Origin: BP-464 sp045805505
Lineage (GTDB): Bacteria > Actinomycetota > Thermoleophilia > Solirubrobacterales > Solirubrobacteraceae
Reading direction: 5' to 3'
Assembly: GCA_045805505.1 (NCBI GenBank)
Contig: JBJMLA010000028.1
Coordinates: forward strand, 1 to 64,000
DNA length: 64,000 nucleotides
Of the stretch, positions 8,092-16,100 are shown one piece after another. Under the pieces are notes generated by a model that was not told the DNA's origin, did no database searches, and saw only the letters and a program-made list of their open reading frames with translations. The first letter of the stretch is position 1, and each line of letters begins with the position of its first letter. The translations under genes were made by a program, and so were the position numbers.

Positions 8092-9169
8092 CTCTCTCCT
8101 CCAATGGCAGTGCAAGGCGGACCGCCCAGCGCCCGGACCCGATGGGACCGTGCTCCAGGACACCACCTCCCTGTGCCGTCTCCGTCGCGGCGAGCTGCAG
8201 CCCGACGCCGCTCCGGGACGGCCGTTCCCGGGGACAACCGGGAAGTCCGTCGTTGACAACCGTCAGCTTGAGCAGGCCGTCGCTCTCGCGTACGCACACG
8301 TCGATCTCGGCGCCGGGCGCATGCTTGCGCGCGTTGCAGACCGCCTCGATCAAGACCGAGCGGGCGATGGCCTGCTGGCCCGCCGTCGCGGTGAGCACGC
8401 CGCAGGCGGCGTCGACGGTCACGCCCTCGCCGGCGAGGCGCTCGAGCTCCTCGTCGAGCCCCGCGCGGCGCAGGGCGCCGGCGTCGGGAGAGCGCCGGAT
8501 GATGGCGCGCAGATCGCCGAGCGCACGCTCGAGCTCCGCGGCGCACATCTCGCGCAGGCCGGCGTCGAGCGGGCCGTCGTCGTCGAGCGCGAGGCTGACG
8601 CCGAACATGCGCTGGACGATGTCCTCGTGGATGGTGCAGGCCAGCTCGGTGCGGGCGCGCTCGGCGCGGCGGCGCTCGTCCTCGGCCAGCCGGAGGCGAT
8701 CGCGCAGCGCGATGCCGGCGATGCGGGCGGTGCCCTCCAGCAGCTGGGCCAGGCAGGCGTCCCAGCCCCACGCGCTCTCGTCGCGCCGGCCGATCAGCAC
8801 GACGCGCAGCGAGCCCGCGGGAGCCGCGGCGGCCAGCAGCTCCTCGCCGGCCTCCTCGACGAAGCCGCAGGTGTCGGCGGCGCGCAGTGCGAGCCGGGCG
8901 CCCGCCGGGGCGCCCAGCAGGTCATGGAGCTGCTCGGTCGCGTCGCCGTGGACGGCCACGATCTCCAGCGGCCCGGCCGGCGAGTGACACACCGCGAAGG
9001 CCGCCGAGGCCAGACGGCCGACACCGCAGACCGCCTCGCACGTCTCCCGAGCGAACTCGCGGAGGCTCTCGTCAGCATCGACGAGTGTCGTCCGGGTCCT
9101 GACGGGGGCAGCCGTCGATGTGAGGAGCGAAGGGGTCAACAGATGGAAAACATGACGCCGGGTTCTCAC
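8045..9169 (-). CDS. NarL-type sensor histidine kinase, soluble
   Basis: A 374-residue kinase without membrane segments. The N-terminal ~150 residues resemble a GAF sensory domain (inference from length and pattern). The dimerisation/phospho-acceptor helix carries the His in TIHEDIVQRMFG, and the ATPase domain shows EAVCNARKHAP (N box) and SGVGLQLAATE (G box). Kinases of this type phosphorylate LuxR-type regulators such as the one encoded just downstream. The GTG at 9169 is the first in-frame start; a TTG eleven codons in is possible. That GTG lies inside a palindrome that may be an operator. Cytoplasmic location suggests it senses an intracellular metabolite or redox state. Confidence 0.88.
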   Translation of the reverse strand: MRTRRHVFHLLTPSLLTSTAAPVRTRTTLVDADESLREFARETCEAVCGVGRLASAAFAVCHSPAGPLEIVAVHGDATEQLHDLLGAPAGARLALRAADTCGFVEEAGEELLAAAAPAGSLRVVLIGRRDESAWGWDACLAQLLEGTARIAGIALRDRLRLAEDERRRAERARTELACTIHEDIVQRMFGVSLALDDDGPLDAGLREMCAAELERALGDLRAIIRRSPDAGALRRAGLDEELERLAGEGVTVDAACGVLTATAGQQAIARSVLIEAVCNARKHAPGAEIDVCVRESDGLLKLTVVNDGLPGCPRERPSRSGVGLQLAATETAQGGGVLEHGPIGSGRWAVRLALPLEERDEHDCHGVRRRGADG

Positions 9170-9239
9170 TAAGCGTTCGCTTAGTCTGCCCCACCGGGAC
9201 GACAGAAGTCAAGCGACCCGCGAACGGGTCAACAAATGG
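9133..9239. repeat. Pair of near-identical 14-nt direct repeats
   Basis: GGGTCAACAGATGG at 9133-9146 and GGGTCAACAAATGG at 9226-9239 differ at one base. They flank the palindrome at 9168-9185. The first lies in the kinase's 5' coding region, the second in the upstream gap. On the minus strand each reads as TTGACC, a -35-like string. They could be sites for a second regulator. Confidence 0.4.
9168..9185. promoter_or_regulatory. Perfect-arm palindrome, operator candidate for the kinase/regulator genes
   Basis: ACTAAGCG-TT-CGCTTAGT has two perfect 8-nt arms around a 2-nt centre, the usual architecture of a TetR-type operator. It is A+T-richer than its surroundings. It overlaps the GTG start of the kinase, and a -35-like TTGACT on the minus strand (9212-9207) lies upstream, so binding here would block transcription or translation start. 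No second copy was seen in the window. Confidence 0.6.
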
Positions 9240-9251
9240 CCAACGCTGAGG

Positions 9252-9275
9252 GCGGCGCGCCTCGCGGCGCGCCGC
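9252..9275 (-). terminator. Strong GC hairpin after the SDR gene
   Basis: GCGGCGCGCC-TCGC-GGCGCGCCGC is a perfect 10-bp stem with a 4-nt loop directly abutting the SDR stop codon at 9276. It fits a transcription terminator for the MaoC-SDR operon and separates it from the kinase operon. There is no T-run, which is common in G+C-rich actinobacteria. Confidence 0.65.
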
Positions 9276-10013
9276 TCACATGGAGACGCCGCCGTCGATG
9301 GGAAGGACGACGCCGGTGACGTACGCGGCGTCGTCGCTGGCCAGGAACAGGACCCCGGCCGCGATCTCGTCGGGCTCGGCGAACCGGCCGAGCGGTATCT
9401 GCGCGGCGATCTCGGCGAGCTTGTCCTCGGGGATCGAATCGATCATCCGCGTGCGAGCGTTGGGCGAGATCGCGTTGACCGTCACGCCGAAGCGCGCGAG
9501 CTCCTTGGCCACGGTCTTGGTGTACCCGATGATCCCCGACTTCGCCGCCGCGTAGGCGGCCTGCCCGGTGTTGCCGCGCAGGCCGGTGAACGACGTGACG
9601 TTGATGATGCGCCCGCCGCCCTGCGCGCGGAAGTGCGGCACGCAGGCGCGGGTGAAGAGGAACGAGCCCTTGAGGCTGACGTCGACGACGATGTCCCAGT
9701 CGTCGTCGGAGATCTTCCAGACGACGTTGTCGCGCAGCACGCCCGCGTTGTTGACCAGGACGTCGACGCGACCGGTGCGCTCGACCGCCTCGGCGACGAC
9801 GCGGTCGACGTCGGCCGAGTCCGAGACGTCGGCGACGATCCCGTGGCCGCCGGCGGCCGACGCCCCCTCGGCCAGCGCATCGGCGTCGGCGTCGACCATC
9901 ACGACGTCGGCCCCCGCGGCGGCGAACGCGCTCGACAGCGCGAGCCCGATACCGCGAGCGGCGCCCGTGACGATGGCCGTCGAACCGGAGAAGTCGAACG
10001 TCGCGCGGGCCAT
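9276..10013 (-). CDS. SDR-family oxidoreductase (FabG-like)
   Basis: A 245-residue classical SDR. It has TGAARGIG for NAD(P), VNNAG, the catalytic pair NVTSFTGL and YAAAKSG, and the C-terminal VTGVVLPIDGG. The family reduces 3-oxoacyl or oxidises 3-hydroxyacyl thioesters, or acts on alcohols. The ATG at 10013 overlaps the stop of the MaoC-type hydratase gene by one base, which implies coupled translation. A hydratase followed by a 3-hydroxyacyl dehydrogenase would make two successive beta-oxidation steps (inference). Start chosen because MARATFDFSGSTAIVTG gives a typical N-terminus; the upstream frame extension runs through the hydratase gene. Confidence 0.9.
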   Translation of the reverse strand: MARATFDFSGSTAIVTGAARGIGLALSSAFAAAGADVVMVDADADALAEGASAAGGHGIVADVSDSADVDRVVAEAVERTGRVDVLVNNAGVLRDNVVWKISDDDWDIVVDVSLKGSFLFTRACVPHFRAQGGGRIINVTSFTGLRGNTGQAAYAAAKSGIIGYTKTVAKELARFGVTVNAISPNARTRMIDSIPEDKLAEIAAQIPLGRFAEPDEIAAGVLFLASDDAAYVTGVVLPIDGGVSM

Positions 10014-10492
10014 CAGGCGTAGTGGCGCACGAGGACCTCGGCGACGCACGAGGGCTTGGGGGCATCGGCGATGCCGACGGTGATGCGGATGCGCGACTGC
10101 ACGCCGCCCGCCACGTCGTCGACGGCGAGGACCTCGCCCTCGGCCTGCAGCGCGGAGCCGACAGGAACGGGCGACGGGAACCGCACGCGGTCGACGCCGT
10201 AGTTGATGGCCATCGACACGCCCCGGACCTCGAGCAGCTCGGCCATGAAGTGCGCGCACAGCGAGAGCGTCAGGTAGCCGTGGGCGATCGTTGCGCCGAA
10301 CGGACCGGCGGCGGAGCGCTCCGCGTCGATGTGGATCCACTGGTGATCCTCGGTGGCGTCGGCGAACGCGTCGATGCGCGGCTGCTCGACGACGACGGGC
10401 GCGGTGGGACCCAGCTTGGCCCCCACCAGGGCGCGCACGCCGTCGATGCCCTCGGCGATGGTCGGGCCGGTCTGCTGTTCGTTGGATGACAC
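10013..10492 (-). CDS. MaoC-like (R)-enoyl-CoA hydratase
   Basis: A 159-residue single hot-dog-fold hydratase. The hydratase-2 motif is visible: FADATEDHQWIHID holds the catalytic Asp and His, followed by GPFGATIAHGYLTLSL. Members add water to trans-2-enoyl-CoAs to give (R)-3-hydroxyacyl-CoA. It is first in a two-gene minus-strand operon, ahead of the overlapping SDR. A TetR gene is divergent across a 116-bp gap and is the likely regulator of the pair. ATG at 10492 gives the usual length. Confidence 0.88.
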   Translation of the reverse strand: MSSNEQQTGPTIAEGIDGVRALVGAKLGPTAPVVVEQPRIDAFADATEDHQWIHIDAERSAAGPFGATIAHGYLTLSLCAHFMAELLEVRGVSMAINYGVDRVRFPSPVPVGSALQAEGEVLAVDDVAGGVQSRIRITVGIADAPKPSCVAEVLVRHYA

Positions 10493-10608
10493 GCGACGAC
10501 CGACGGTACGGCCCGAAATCCAGGCTCGTCAACGCATACCCGACACACGTCTGGAGCTTCACCGCTCAGGACTGGCGCACCGTTCCGTCCCGGAAGTATG
10601 TTCGCCGC

Positions 10609-11235
10609 GTGCAGGTACCCGCGCTGTACGACACCCTGGCCGACGACGAGCTCTGGAGCCATGTCGATCCGCCCGCCTCGCGGCGTCTGCTCGTCGCCGC
10701 GCTCGACTGCTTCGCCGACCGCGGCTACCACGGCACGACCACCCGGCAGATCGCCGAGCAGGCGGGCATGAGCCCCGGCGCGGTCTACGTGCACTTCGCG
10801 TCGAAGGCCGAGCTGCTCTACGCGATCAGCAGCGTCGGGCACACCTCCGCGCTCGAGGCGCTCGAGGGCGCCAACGACGACAGCATCGCCGACCCCCGCG
10901 AACGCGTCGAGCGCATCGTCCGGTCGTTCGCCTCGTGGCACGCCCTGCACCACCGGCTCGCACGCGTGGTGCAGTACGAGCTCGAGACGCTGCCGCCCGA
11001 GCGTCGCCGCGAGATCAAGCGCCTGCGGGCGCGCTTCTCGGCGCTGGTCGAGGACGAGCTGACCGCGGGCGTCGAGGCAGGCGTGTTCGGCCCGATCGAC
11101 ATCCAGGGCGCGACGCTGGCGATCCTCTCGCTGTGCATCGACATCGCCCGCTGGTACGGGCCGACGGCGGCGCGGATGCCCAACGACCTCGGTGGTCTCT
11201 ACGCCGAGATCGTCACGCGCGCGCTGCGCACCTGA
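10609..11235 (+). CDS. TetR/AcrR-family transcriptional regulator
   Basis: A 208-residue regulator. The N-terminal helix-turn-helix spans about residues 25-70: LDCFADRGYHGTTTRQIAEQ, then AGMSPGAVYVHFASKAELLY. The C-terminal ligand domain is specific to each regulator and its effector is unknown. GTG 10609 gives a normal 20-residue lead to the DNA-binding domain; the frame stays open further upstream but through intergenic DNA. It is divergent from the MaoC-SDR operon and lies 5' of the ring-cleavage operon, so it may control either. Confidence 0.87.
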   Translation: MQVPALYDTLADDELWSHVDPPASRRLLVAALDCFADRGYHGTTTRQIAEQAGMSPGAVYVHFASKAELLYAISSVGHTSALEALEGANDDSIADPRERVERIVRSFASWHALHHRLARVVQYELETLPPERRREIKRLRARFSALVEDELTAGVEAGVFGPIDIQGATLAILSLCIDIARWYGPTAARMPNDLGGLYAEIVTRALRT

Positions 11236-11273
11236 TCGCCCGCCCCCGACGGACGTCTGGCATGCGCGGGCGA
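11236..11273 (+). terminator. Hairpin after the TetR gene
   Basis: TCGCCCGC and GCGGGCGA pair perfectly over 8 bp around a 22-nt loop, beginning at the TetR stop codon. It may separate the regulator from the ring-cleavage operon. The long loop and absence of a T-run make this a modest call. Confidence 0.35.
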
Positions 11274-11313
11274 CCGGTTGACACGCGACCGGCCGATCGC
11301 GGTGAATGAGCGG

Positions 11314-11775
11314 ATGGAAGGCCTACTCGGGATCCAGCACGTGTCGAGCACCGTCCGGGACCTGCCCCAGACGCTGCGGTTCTTCCAGGAGGTCTTCGGC
11401 GTCGCGCCGTTCATGACCATGGAGGCCGAGGGACCCGAGCTGTCCGCCGGCCTGCGCGTACCGGGCGCCAAGCTCGACGTCGCGTTCCTGAAGATCGGCG
11501 GCGCCTGGATCGAGTTCATCGAGTACGTCGAGCCGCACGACACCGTCGACGACGTGCAGCTGCGCCGCTGCGACCACGGTGCCGCGCACATCTGCTTCGA
11601 GGTCGAGGACATCCAGGCCTCCTACCAGCACCTGCTGGCCCATCACGTCGACTGCTACAACGAGCCCACCTATGTCCCCGCCGGTCCGCTCGAAGGTGCC
11701 TGGTTCCTCTACTTCGACGGCCCCGAGGGCCTGAAGTACGAGCTGCACCAGATGCCCCCCGGCTGGACGGGCTGA
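11314..11775 (+). CDS. VOC-family (glyoxalase/dioxygenase fold) protein
   Basis: About 153 residues with one vicinal-oxygen-chelate module pair. Visible signatures are IQHVSSTVRDLPQTLRFF at the N-terminus, the central CDHGAAHICFEVEDI and the C-terminal GLKYELHQ with a likely metal Glu. The fold covers epimerases, lyases and extradiol dioxygenases, so the reaction is unresolved. ATG 11314 is preferred; GTG 11302 is possible. It is first in the plus-strand operon and 7 nt before the extradiol dioxygenase, suggesting a role in the same aromatic pathway. A similar VOC protein is encoded at 50642-51088. Confidence 0.8.
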   Translation: MEGLLGIQHVSSTVRDLPQTLRFFQEVFGVAPFMTMEAEGPELSAGLRVPGAKLDVAFLKIGGAWIEFIEYVEPHDTVDDVQLRRCDHGAAHICFEVEDIQASYQHLLAHHVDCYNEPTYVPAGPLEGAWFLYFDGPEGLKYELHQMPPGWTG

Positions 11776-11782
11776 GGCCCGC

Positions 11783-12724
11783 GTGATCCTGCGACTGGCC
11801 CACGTCGAGGTGGGCGTCGACGACCTCGCGGCGGCGCGCGCGTTCTACGTCGATCTCCTGGGCTTCGTCGAGCACGCTTCGGACGCCACGAGCAGCCACC
11901 TGCGCTGCGCCGAGGAGTTCGACCTGTGGTCGCTGAAGCTGACCGCCGGCGCGGCGGGCCTGGTCCACTCCGGCTTCCGCGTCTCCGATCCCGCCGACCT
12001 CGACGCGCTCGAGGCGCTGCACGAGCGGCTGGGCCTGCCCACCCGCCGCGTCCCGGCCGGCACCGAGCTCGGCCAGGGCGAGGCGCTGCGCGTGCTGACC
12101 GCGGAGGGCCACCGGGTCGAGTTCTTCCACGACTTCGAGGAGATCGACCCGTACGAGGACGGCCGCCTGCGCCTGCCGATGCGCGACGCCGTGCGCCTGC
12201 GCGGTGTCCCCCCGGCGCGCATCGATCACGTCAGCATGCGGGTGCCCGACCTGCCGGCCGCCCTGGACTACTGGCTGGGCGAGCTGGACTTCAGCGCGTC
12301 GGAGTTCTGGCTCGAGGAGGACGACGCGACGCCGCGCATCGCCTGGATCCGGCGCACGCCGCGCTCGCACGACGTCGCGCTGGGCAAGCATCCCGAGGCG
12401 GCGTTCCATCACGTCGCCTTCGCGGTCAGCGATCCCGCCGCGCTGCTGCGGGCGGCCGACCTGATCGGCGACGCGCGCGTCCAGGACCGCCTCGAGTGGG
12501 GCCCGAGCCGCCACGGCGCGACCAACGCCTTCGCCCTCTACGTCAAGGACCCGTCGGGCAACCGGGTCGAGCTCTACACGGGTGACTACGTGCGCGACCT
12601 CGACCGCCCGCCGCTGCTGTGGCATCCCGCCGACTATGCCCAGCAGGGCCATTCGTGGTGGGGCAACCCGCCGCCCGAGTCGTTCGGCTCGACCCAGCCG
12701 CTCGTCGGCGAGTGGATCGCGTGA
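11783..12724 (+). CDS. Type I extradiol (catechol 2,3-type) dioxygenase
   Basis: A 313-residue two-domain VOC protein of the length usual for type I extradiol dioxygenases. The C-terminal domain carries the 2-His-1-Glu iron site: His in RIDHVSMRV, His in AFHHVAFAV and Glu in DPSGNRVELYTGDY, the last matching the family signature. It should open a catechol-type ring next to the two hydroxyls using O2. It most resembles homoprotocatechuate/HsaC-like enzymes, but the substrate cannot be fixed by eye. GTG start. Its stop overlaps the GTG of the following hydrolase by 4 nt, the classic dioxygenase-hydrolase order of meta-cleavage operons. Confidence 0.88.
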   Translation: MILRLAHVEVGVDDLAAARAFYVDLLGFVEHASDATSSHLRCAEEFDLWSLKLTAGAAGLVHSGFRVSDPADLDALEALHERLGLPTRRVPAGTELGQGEALRVLTAEGHRVEFFHDFEEIDPYEDGRLRLPMRDAVRLRGVPPARIDHVSMRVPDLPAALDYWLGELDFSASEFWLEEDDATPRIAWIRRTPRSHDVALGKHPEAAFHHVAFAVSDPAALLRAADLIGDARVQDRLEWGPSRHGATNAFALYVKDPSGNRVELYTGDYVRDLDRPPLLWHPADYAQQGHSWWGNPPPESFGSTQPLVGEWIA

Positions 12725-13581
12725 GCACGGCGCCGCCGATCTGGACGGAGCTGATGGACACCGGCTTCCGCCAGTCGTTCGTCGACGCCGCCGGCATCCG
12801 GACGCGCGTCATCGAGGCCGGCGAGGGCCCGCCTCTCGTGCTGCTGCACGGCACGGGCGGCCACGCCGAGGCCTACCTGCGCAACATCCGCGCGCTCAGC
12901 GCGTCGTTCCGCGTCATCGCCTACGACATGGTCGGCCACGGCTTCACCGACACGCCCGACCGGCCCTACACGCTCGACGTCTACGACGAGCACCTCCTCG
13001 GGCTCCTCGACGCGCTGGGCATCGAGCGCGCGCACCTGTCGGGCGAGTCGCTGGGCGGCTGGGTCGCCGCGTGGACCGCCGCGGCACACCCCGAGCGCGT
13101 CGACAAGCTGATCCTGACCACGCCCGGCAACGTCACCAGCAAGCCCGAGACGATGGAGCGCATCCGCGAGAGCACGCTGCGCGCGGTCACCGAGGCGTCC
13201 TACGAGAACGTCCGCTCGCGGCTCGAGTGGCTGTTCGCGCCCGAGACCAAGCACCTGGTCTCCGACGAGCTCGTCGCGGTCCGCCTGGCGATCTACAGCC
13301 GCCCGGGCTATGAGCAGGCGATGCGCAACATCCTCGTCCTGCAGGAGCCCGAGACGCGCGCGCACTTCGCCTGGGACCCCGAGTGGACCGGCCGCGTCAC
13401 CGCTCCGACCCTGATCATCTGGACCTCCGACGACCCGACCGGGACCTACGACGAGGGCGAGCTGCTCGAGCAGTGGATCCCCGGCTCGCGCCTGGTCAAC
13501 ATCGACGGCGCCGGCCACTGGCCGCAGTGGGAGCGCCCGGAGGACTTCCACCGCCTGCACGAGGAGTTCCTGAAACCGTGA
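12721..13581 (+). CDS. Alpha/beta hydrolase, meta-cleavage product hydrolase type
   Basis: A 286-residue alpha/beta-hydrolase. The oxyanion region LLHGTGGHAEAYLRN, nucleophile Ser in LSGESLGGWVAA, acid Asp in IIWTSDDPTG and base His in IDGAGHWPQWERPE make a complete triad, and the layout matches MhpC/BphD/HsaD enzymes. These hydrolyse the C-C bond of the ring-opened product to 2-hydroxypenta-2,4-dienoate plus an acid. GTG at 12721 overlaps the dioxygenase stop (GTGA). It directly follows a dioxygenase that would make its substrate, which supports the role strongly. Confidence 0.88.
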   Translation: MSTAPPIWTELMDTGFRQSFVDAAGIRTRVIEAGEGPPLVLLHGTGGHAEAYLRNIRALSASFRVIAYDMVGHGFTDTPDRPYTLDVYDEHLLGLLDALGIERAHLSGESLGGWVAAWTAAAHPERVDKLILTTPGNVTSKPETMERIRESTLRAVTEASYENVRSRLEWLFAPETKHLVSDELVAVRLAIYSRPGYEQAMRNILVLQEPETRAHFAWDPEWTGRVTAPTLIIWTSDDPTGTYDEGELLEQWIPGSRLVNIDGAGHWPQWERPEDFHRLHEEFLKP

Positions 13582-14201
13582 TCACCCTGTGGGACAACCC
13601 CGACTCGTCCAACGGCCGCAAGGTCCGCTTCCTGCTCGCCGAGCTCGGCCTCGAGCACGAGACGCGTGTCGTCTCGATGGCGCGGCCGCGGGCCGACGAG
13701 TACATGGCGCTCAACCCGCTCGGCGGGATCCCGACGCTGCAGGACGGCGACCTGGTCCTCACGGAGTCCCACGCGATCCTGCGCTACCTCGCCGCGCGCG
13801 AGCAGCGCGACGACCTCTACCCCGCAGCACCCGCAGACCGCGCGAAGGTCGAGGAGTTCCTCGAGCGCTTCAGCACGCGGCTGCGCACGCCGTTCTTCCG
13901 CCGCGAGGCGGTGATGCTCGGCTGGACGTTGCCCAAGGGCTTCGACGAGGCCGACGCCGACCCGTCCAAGGCCGCCGCCGTCGAGGAGGAGATCGCCGGC
14001 AACACCGCGCTGCTCGACTCGCTCGTCGGCGAGGGCGGCGCCGTCCTCGGGCGCTTCACCATCGCCGACTGCGCGCTGGCCCCGGTGCTGCAGCGCGCCC
14101 GCGACACGGGCTATGACCTCACGCCGTACCCGCGCCTGGCCGCACTGGCCGACGCGCTGCTGGCGCGGCCCGGCTGGGTCGCTACCGCTCCGGGGCGCTG
14201 A
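13578..14201 (+). CDS. Glutathione S-transferase-like protein
   Basis: A 207-residue GST-fold protein. The thioredoxin-like N-terminal half shows SSNGRKVRFLLAELGL and the cis-Pro glutathione-binding segment GGIPTLQDGDLVLTES. The helical C-terminal half ends in TIADCALAPVLQRARD. Members conjugate or isomerise electrophiles; some sit in aromatic operons as maleylpyruvate-type isomerases or dehalogenases. GTG at 13578 overlaps the hydrolase stop. Most actinobacteria make mycothiol rather than glutathione, so the real thiol cofactor is uncertain. Its last 20 nt overlap the convergent aldolase gene. Confidence 0.85.
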   Translation: MITLWDNPDSSNGRKVRFLLAELGLEHETRVVSMARPRADEYMALNPLGGIPTLQDGDLVLTESHAILRYLAAREQRDDLYPAAPADRAKVEEFLERFSTRLRTPFFRREAVMLGWTLPKGFDEADADPSKAAAVEEEIAGNTALLDSLVGEGGAVLGRFTIADCALAPVLQRARDTGYDLTPYPRLAALADALLARPGWVATAPGR

Positions 14202-15195
14202 GGCTCAGCGCCACGTCGATGATCATGTCCTCCTGGCCGCCCACGTAGCCGCGGCGGCCGACCTCGGCGAGGATCTCGTGGGCCGGGACGCCGTAGCGCT
14301 CCTGGGCCCGCTCGGCGTGGATGAGGAAGCTCGAGTACGCCCCGGCGTGGCCGAGCATGATCGAGCTGCGGTCCATGATCGGCGTGCGCGTGATGTAGGG
14401 CGCCACGACCTCCTCGGCCGCGGCGAGGATCTTCGGCAGATCGATGCCGGTCTCGATGCCCAGCCGGTCGAAGACCGCGGTGAGGACCTCGGTCGGTGAG
14501 TTGCCGGCGCCGGCGCCGAGCGCGCGCGTCGAGCCGTCGATCTGGCGAGCGCCCGCGCGGTAGGCCAGGACCGAGTTGGCCACGCCCATGGCCAGGTTGT
14601 TGTGGCCGTGGTAGCCGACCTGCGCATCGGCGCCGAGCTCGGCGACCAGCGCCTCCACGCGCACCGTCGCGTCGTCGAGCACGAGCGCTCCCGCCGAGTC
14701 GACGATGTAGGGGCACTGGCAGCCCGCATCGACCATGATCCGGGCCTGACGGGCCAGCTCCTCGGGCGTGGTCATGTGGCTGAGCATCAGGAACCCCACG
14801 GTCTCGAGGCCGAGCTCGCGCGCCGCGCCGAAGTGCTGAATCGACACGTCGGCCTCCGTGCAGTGGGTCGCGACGCGCACGAGCTGGGCGCCGGCGTCCG
14901 CCGCGCGCTTCATGTCGTCGACGGTCCCCACGCCGGGGACGAGGAGCACGGCGATCCGCGCCTGGCGCGCCTCCTGCACGGCGGTGGCGATGAGCGTGAG
15001 CTCGTCGACCGCGGAGAACCCGTAGTTGAACGTCCCGCCGCCCAGGCCGTCGCCGTGGGTGACCTCGATGACCGGCACCCCGGCGTCGTCGAGCGCGCGG
15101 ACCGTGTCACGGACCATCGCCTCGGTGAACTGATGCGACATCGCGTGGCTGCCGTCGCGCAGCGTCGTGTCGGTGATGCGGACGTCGCGGCTCAT
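14182..15195 (-). CDS. 4-hydroxy-2-oxovalerate aldolase
   Basis: A 337-residue DmpG/MhpE-type class II aldolase that splits 4-hydroxy-2-oxoacids into pyruvate and an aldehyde. Catalytic/metal residues are in ITDTTLRDGSHAMSHQF near the N-terminus and in the metal His pair of VGYHGHNNLAMGVAN near residue 197. The C-terminal communication domain is present, expected for the channel to its dehydrogenase partner. Its start overlaps the end of the acetaldehyde dehydrogenase gene by 4 nt, the standard paired arrangement. It is the third enzyme of the meta-cleavage lower pathway. Confidence 0.95.
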   Translation of the reverse strand: MSRDVRITDTTLRDGSHAMSHQFTEAMVRDTVRALDDAGVPVIEVTHGDGLGGGTFNYGFSAVDELTLIATAVQEARQARIAVLLVPGVGTVDDMKRAADAGAQLVRVATHCTEADVSIQHFGAARELGLETVGFLMLSHMTTPEELARQARIMVDAGCQCPYIVDSAGALVLDDATVRVEALVAELGADAQVGYHGHNNLAMGVANSVLAYRAGARQIDGSTRALGAGAGNSPTEVLTAVFDRLGIETGIDLPKILAAAEEVVAPYITRTPIMDRSSIMLGHAGAYSSFLIHAERAQERYGVPAHEILAEVGRRGYVGGQEDMIIDVALSLSAPER

Positions 15196-16100
15196 GCCGC
15201 GACCTCCTGCCGCGCGGCGGCCAGCTGCTCGCCGACCGCACAGGCGGCCGCGGTCATGATGTCGAGGTTGCCGGCGTGCGGCGGGAGGAAGTCGCCCGCG
15301 CCCTGCACGCTGAGCAGGACGGTCACGCGCGCGCGGCCTCCCCAGCCGGGCTGAGGGTCGTCGAACTGCGGGTCGGCGACCAGCTTGTAGCCCGGGACGT
15401 ACTCGGCGACGGCGGCGGCCTGCGCGACGATCGACTCCGCGATCGCGTCACGGTCGGCGTCCGGATCGATGGCCGCCATGACGGTGTTGCGCATCGTGAT
15501 CGGCGGCTCGGCGGGGTTGAGGATCATGATCGCCCGGCCCTTCTCGGAGCCGCCGACCTCCTGCACGCCGCGCGCGGTGGTCTGGGTGAACTCGTCGATG
15601 TTCGCGCGGGTCCCGGGACCCGCCGACGCCGAGGAGACCGATGCGACGATCTCCGCGTAGGGCACGCCGGTGATGCGGCTGACGGCGGCGACCATCGGGA
15701 TCGTGGCCTGCCCGCCGCAGGAGATCATGTTGACGTTGGGCGTGTCGAGGTGCGCGCGGAGGTTGACGACCGGGACGACGAACGGCCCCAGCGCGGCGGG
15801 CGTGAGGTCGATCGCCTGGATGCCCGCCTCCTCGTAGCGCGGCGCGTGGGCCTGGTGGGCGTAGGCGGACGTGGCCTCGAAGACCATCGCCGGCAGCTCG
15901 GACTGGGCCAGCAGCCAGTCGACGCCCTCGGCGCTCGTCTCGATGCCCAGCTCGCGGGCGCGGCGCAGGCCCTCGGACTCGGGGTCCACGCCGACCATCC
16001 AGCGCGGCTCCATGCGCTCGCTGCGCAAGAGCTTGATGGCCAGGTCGGTGCCGATGTTGCCCGAGCCGACGATGGCCACCGGGATCTTGCTTGCGGTCAT
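15192..16100 (-). CDS. Acetaldehyde dehydrogenase (acylating)
   Basis: A 302-residue DmpF/MhpF/HsaG-type enzyme that turns the aldehyde from the aldolase into acyl-CoA with NAD+ and CoA. The nucleotide-binding IVGSGNIGTDLAIKLL is at the N-terminus, and the catalytic Cys is in NMISCGGQATIPM near residue 128. ATG 16100 is chosen because MTASKIPVAIVGSG is the family start; the longer frame runs into the neighbouring gene. It overlaps both flanking genes by 4 nt. With the aldolase it yields pyruvate and acetyl- or propionyl-CoA. Confidence 0.95.
   Translation of the reverse strand: MTASKIPVAIVGSGNIGTDLAIKLLRSERMEPRWMVGVDPESEGLRRARELGIETSAEGVDWLLAQSELPAMVFEATSAYAHQAHAPRYEEAGIQAIDLTPAALGPFVVPVVNLRAHLDTPNVNMISCGGQATIPMVAAVSRITGVPYAEIVASVSSASAGPGTRANIDEFTQTTARGVQEVGGSEKGRAIMILNPAEPPITMRNTVMAAIDPDADRDAIAESIVAQAAAVAEYVPGYKLVADPQFDDPQPGWGGRARVTVLLSVQGAGDFLPPHAGNLDIMTAAACAVGEQLAAARQEVAA

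Noticed and set aside
11278..11283. TTGACA as -35 box for the ring-cleavage operon
   Set aside because: No -10-like sequence lies at 16-19 nt; the region there is already near the start codon.
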